Part shown: positions 61,950-64,000 of the stretch, one piece after another
Position numbering within the stretch: the first letter of the stretch is position 1
Layout: each line of letters starts with the position of its first letter
From: Pseudomonas putida
GTDB lineage: Bacteria > Pseudomonadota > Gammaproteobacteria > Pseudomonadales > Pseudomonadaceae
Assembly: GCF_030159595.1 (NCBI RefSeq)
Contig: NZ_BSKJ01000004.1
Coordinates: forward strand, 473,747-537,746
Direction: 5' to 3'
Length of the DNA: 64,000 nucleotides
Translations under genes and position numbers: made by a program
The notes under the pieces: model-generated
Seen by the model: only the letters and a program-made list of their open reading frames with translations
The model's database searches: none
Told to the model about the DNA's origin: nothing

Positions 61950-62738
61950 TCAGCGAATGTCGCTACCTACCCACTTCATTGAAATTTCCTTGTAAGTGCC
62001 ATCTGCCAGAATGTCATCCAAGGCCTTCTGCAACTGGGCCTTGAGTTCCGGATTGTTTTTGCGGATGGCAATGCCCAGACCTTCACGGCCACCCTGCTCG
62101 TCCGGCAAACTGATGATCCGCACCTTCTGCCCGGTCTCCTTCACCGCAACCATGACCGGGATGCTGTCCATCACCACGGCATCGATACGACCGGCATCCA
62201 GGTCGACCAACATTTCAGGCAAGCCTTTATAGGTACGCACTTTAAGGTTGCCGCGAGCACGCACCCATTTGTCATGCGAATCACCCAACGTAACGCCAAC
62301 AGTAACATCCTTGAGATCATCGAGCCCTTTTATCGGGGAGTTTTCCTTTACGCCGATGGTACGGCCTGCATGGTAATAAGGCCCAACGAAATCAACGGCT
62401 TTCAGGCGCTCGGGCGTAATGGTCATTGAGGCGATGACAGCGTCGTACTTCTTGGCCAGCAGCCCTGCAATAATGCCGTCAAAGGGTGTAGTAATAATTT
62501 TTATGTTCACGCCCAGACGCTGGGCAAGTGCTTCTCCGATGGAGGCGTCGAAACCAACAATTTCATTCTTTTCATTGGCAAAACTGAAGGGAGAGTATTG
62601 CCCGCTCATTGCCACCCGCAGCACGTTTGACGCTTGAACAGCCTGCAAGTCATCGGCGCGGGCCATGCCTTGAGAGAACAAGGCAACAGCCGCTACCGCA
62701 GTGGAAGCCAGTAGCATCCTGGTTTTTTTCGCCAGCAT
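61950..62738 (-). CDS. polar amino-acid-binding periplasmic protein
   Basis: 262 aa with signal peptide (LLASTAVAAVALFSQGMARA). Family 3 solute-binding protein: LRVAMSGQYSPFSFANEKNE, IVGFDASIGEALAQRLGVNI, and DAVIASMTITPERLKAVDF. First gene of the operon. Divergent from the Lrp-type regulator 283 bases away, which likely controls it. Ligand probably an amino acid or a derivative such as a cyclohexadienyl acid; not fixed. Confidence 0.93.
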   Translation of the reverse strand: MLAKKTRMLLASTAVAAVALFSQGMARADDLQAVQASNVLRVAMSGQYSPFSFANEKNEIVGFDASIGEALAQRLGVNIKIITTPFDGIIAGLLAKKYDAVIASMTITPERLKAVDFVGPYYHAGRTIGVKENSPIKGLDDLKDVTVGVTLGDSHDKWVRARGNLKVRTYKGLPEMLVDLDAGRIDAVVMDSIPVMVAVKETGQKVRIISLPDEQGGREGLGIAIRKNNPELKAQLQKALDDILADGTYKEISMKWVGSDIR

Positions 62739-63020
62739 CGAGGCACTCCTTGGACGTTTGTATTTTTTATTGTTCCGGGTTCATAGGACCCAACCTTCAT
62801 TGAAAGCTTTGCACACTGAAACCCTGAAATCACCCTGCAAAGTGCGTGTACGACTGGCACATTGCCGGAATCGGCCGACATAATGCCGGCGCTACTTCGA
62901 CCCTTGGAGAAACTGGAGTAGTGTCTTGTCATGCACAAAAAAGAAGCAAGTGGCTAACTTACCCCTGCACTTTATTGGGTCGGCCGGCCATTTACCGGTG
63001 TTCAGACGGAGGTGTCAGCA

Positions 63021-63461
63021 TTGCGCGAATTAGACGTCAAAGATCGGGAAATCCTCGAAATACTCTCCAAGGAAGCACGTGTCGCACTCAAGGCACTCGC
63101 GGCAAGAATCGGTCTGTCAAGAAGCGCGACCAGCGAACGGGTTTCACACCTGGAGCGCAGCGGAGTCATTCGAGGGTATCGCGCAGACATTGGTGAAATT
63201 GATGCCAACGTCATACGGGCGATCATTCTGGTATCACTAAAACGTACACCAGCGCTTGGTCTGCTGGACCTGCTGGCAGAGAACGCCCAAGTGAAACGGG
63301 TTTCATCGGTTAGCGGGCAACTTGACCTGGTGGTCGAGGTCGAGGCACGGACAATTGATGATTTGAACCGGGTACGAGACGCCGTAGCGTGCCACGACGC
63401 TGTAGACGACATTACCACGGCAGTAGTGCTGCGGCGTGACATTGACAGGCAGAAAGCCTGA
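63021..63461 (+). CDS. Lrp/AsnC-family regulator
   Basis: 146 aa from a TTG with GGAGG eight bases upstream; a GTG three codons earlier overlaps that ribosome site and is less likely. N-terminal helix-turn-helix LKALAARIGLSRSATSERVSHLE, then the C-terminal RAM ligand-binding domain (VKRVSSVSGQLDLVVEVEAR). It probably senses an amino acid and controls the divergent transporter and the convergent aminotransferase. Confidence 0.93.
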   Translation: MRELDVKDREILEILSKEARVALKALAARIGLSRSATSERVSHLERSGVIRGYRADIGEIDANVIRAIILVSLKRTPALGLLDLLAENAQVKRVSSVSGQLDLVVEVEARTIDDLNRVRDAVACHDAVDDITTAVVLRRDIDRQKA

Positions 63462-63466
63462 ACGAA

Positions 63467-63502
63467 CGACACAGGGCGTGTCCGTCGGCACGCCCTGTGT
63501 CG
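63467..63502. terminator. hairpin between convergent genes
   Basis: CGACACAGGGCGTG / CACGCCCTGTGTCG, a perfect 14-bp stem with an 8-base loop between the Lrp-like and aminotransferase stops; serves both directions. Confidence 0.8.
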
Positions 63503-63511
63503 CCAAAACCG

Positions 63512-64000
63512 TTACTTCAGCGCCGCGATGAAACTGTCTTTCAGCACTTCAAGAAGGAAGTCCGCATGGACCCGGCTGAAAATCATTGAAGGACGCATTT
63601 TCAGTACGTTGTCATGCGGGCCTTCGGTACCGATCAACACGCCGCGCTCCCTGGCGCCATCTGCCACTTTCCTGGCCAAGGCCGTGGCCGGAGCCTTCGA
63701 CTTGCGGTCAGTGACCAACACGATGCCGAGGAACAGGCCCAGCCCGCGTACATCACCAATCACGTCGAATCGCTGCTGAAGTTTGCGGAAACCCTCGAGC
63801 AGGTAATTGCCGACGTTCAAGGCGTTTTCTTTCAACTGATCGCGCTCGATTGCATTGAGCACCGCCATGCCTACCGCGCACGACACGGGGTTGCCGGCAA
63901 AGGTATTGAAATACTCCATGCCGTTGTTGAAAGCATCGGCAACCTCGCGCGTGGTCACCACCGCCGACATCGGATGGCCGTTACCAATCGGTTTGCCCAT
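63512..64000 (-). CDS. class III aminotransferase, C-terminal part
   Basis: Partial: 162 C-terminal residues; the 5' part lies beyond the window. The visible N-terminal end carries [15 protein letters not shown] with the PLP-binding lysine, then [18 protein letters not shown] and the C-terminal [14 protein letters not shown] [17 protein letters not shown]. Class III PLP aminotransferase (acetylornithine/4-aminobutyrate/2-aminobutyrate branch; some relatives are phospholyases). Convergent with the Lrp gene; a role with the amino-acid transporter is likely. Confidence 0.9.
   Translation of the reverse strand: MGKPIGNGHPMSAVVTTREVADAFNNGMEYFNTFAGNPVSCAVGMAVLNAIERDQLKENALNVGNYLLEGFRKLQQRFDVIGDVRGLGLFLGIVLVTDRKSKAPATALARKVADGARERGVLIGTEGPHDNVLKMRPSMIFSRVHADFLLEVLKDSFIAALK

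Overview
The window reads as chromosomal DNA of a Pseudomonas, most likely of the P. putida/fluorescens side of the genus. The support is an OprD-type and an OprB-type porin, an MvaT-family H-NS analogue (a Pseudomonas-type xenogeneic silencer), a membrane-bound PQQ dehydrogenase of the glucose/quinate family, and the general gene content. No rRNA, tRNA, CRISPR array or integrase/recombinase gene was found.

Positions 1-29,175 form a catabolic region. It holds a PQQ dehydrogenase, an aldehyde dehydrogenase, an Old Yellow Enzyme, two SnoaL/NTF2-like proteins, a LysR regulator, an OprB-like porin, an acyl-CoA thioesterase, an acyl-CoA synthetase, two enoyl-CoA hydratases, an SDR, a three-part biotin-dependent acyl-CoA carboxylase, an HMG-CoA-lyase-type enzyme, a cupin, a fumarylacetoacetase-family hydrolase, an ACS-family MFS transporter, an acyl-CoA dehydrogenase, an OprD porin and a TetR regulator. 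The carboxylase / hydratase / HMG-CoA-lyase trio is the logic of leucine and acyclic-terpene breakdown, so I infer degradation of a beta-methyl-branched acid reached from an alcohol via an aldehyde. The 16-bp palindrome ACTAAC-N4-GTTAGT (perfect or nearly so) occurs four times, twice in each of the two divergent promoter regions of this cluster. It is a strong candidate operator for the TetR regulator at 13,406. A second small module (TetR, MFS efflux, secreted hydrolase, AraC) follows and ends in a decapitated monooxygenase remnant.

Positions about 29,200-59,750 are an accessory island rich in conflict and defence-type genes. From left to right it holds a CHAT protease, a Ser/Thr kinase, a UvrD-type helicase with a GreA/GreB-C-like domain, a GntR remnant, an MvaT paralogue, a histidine phosphatase and a retron (phosphoribosyltransferase/winged-helix effector, structured RNA, reverse transcriptase). 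Next come four separate proteins with HEPN-type RX4-6H motifs. Among them lies a probable graspetide (omega-ester/amide RiPP) locus with a precursor carrying a PFLSRF leader motif and four perfect TKTxxxxExDD core repeats, an MvdD-like ATP-grasp ligase and a three-helix membrane protein. After these come an extra dapA homologue, several unknown small proteins, an XRE regulator and two MvaT-like proteins without the DNA-binding half.

Positions about 53,930-59,745 are a compact Tn7/Tn5053-type transposon: an unknown 173-aa protein, TniA/TnsB, TniB/TnsC, and a TniQ with a second, degenerate TniB-like ATPase domain fused to its N-terminus. Both ends carry the same 15-bp motif in inverted orientation. 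It lies just downstream of a core polar-amino-acid ABC transporter operon (59,806-62,738), followed by an Lrp/AsnC regulator and a class III aminotransferase cut by the window edge.

The most interesting observations are the four-repeat graspetide locus, the AAA-TniQ fusion transposon, the retron, the Gre-like/UvrD fusion and the palindrome-defined regulon.
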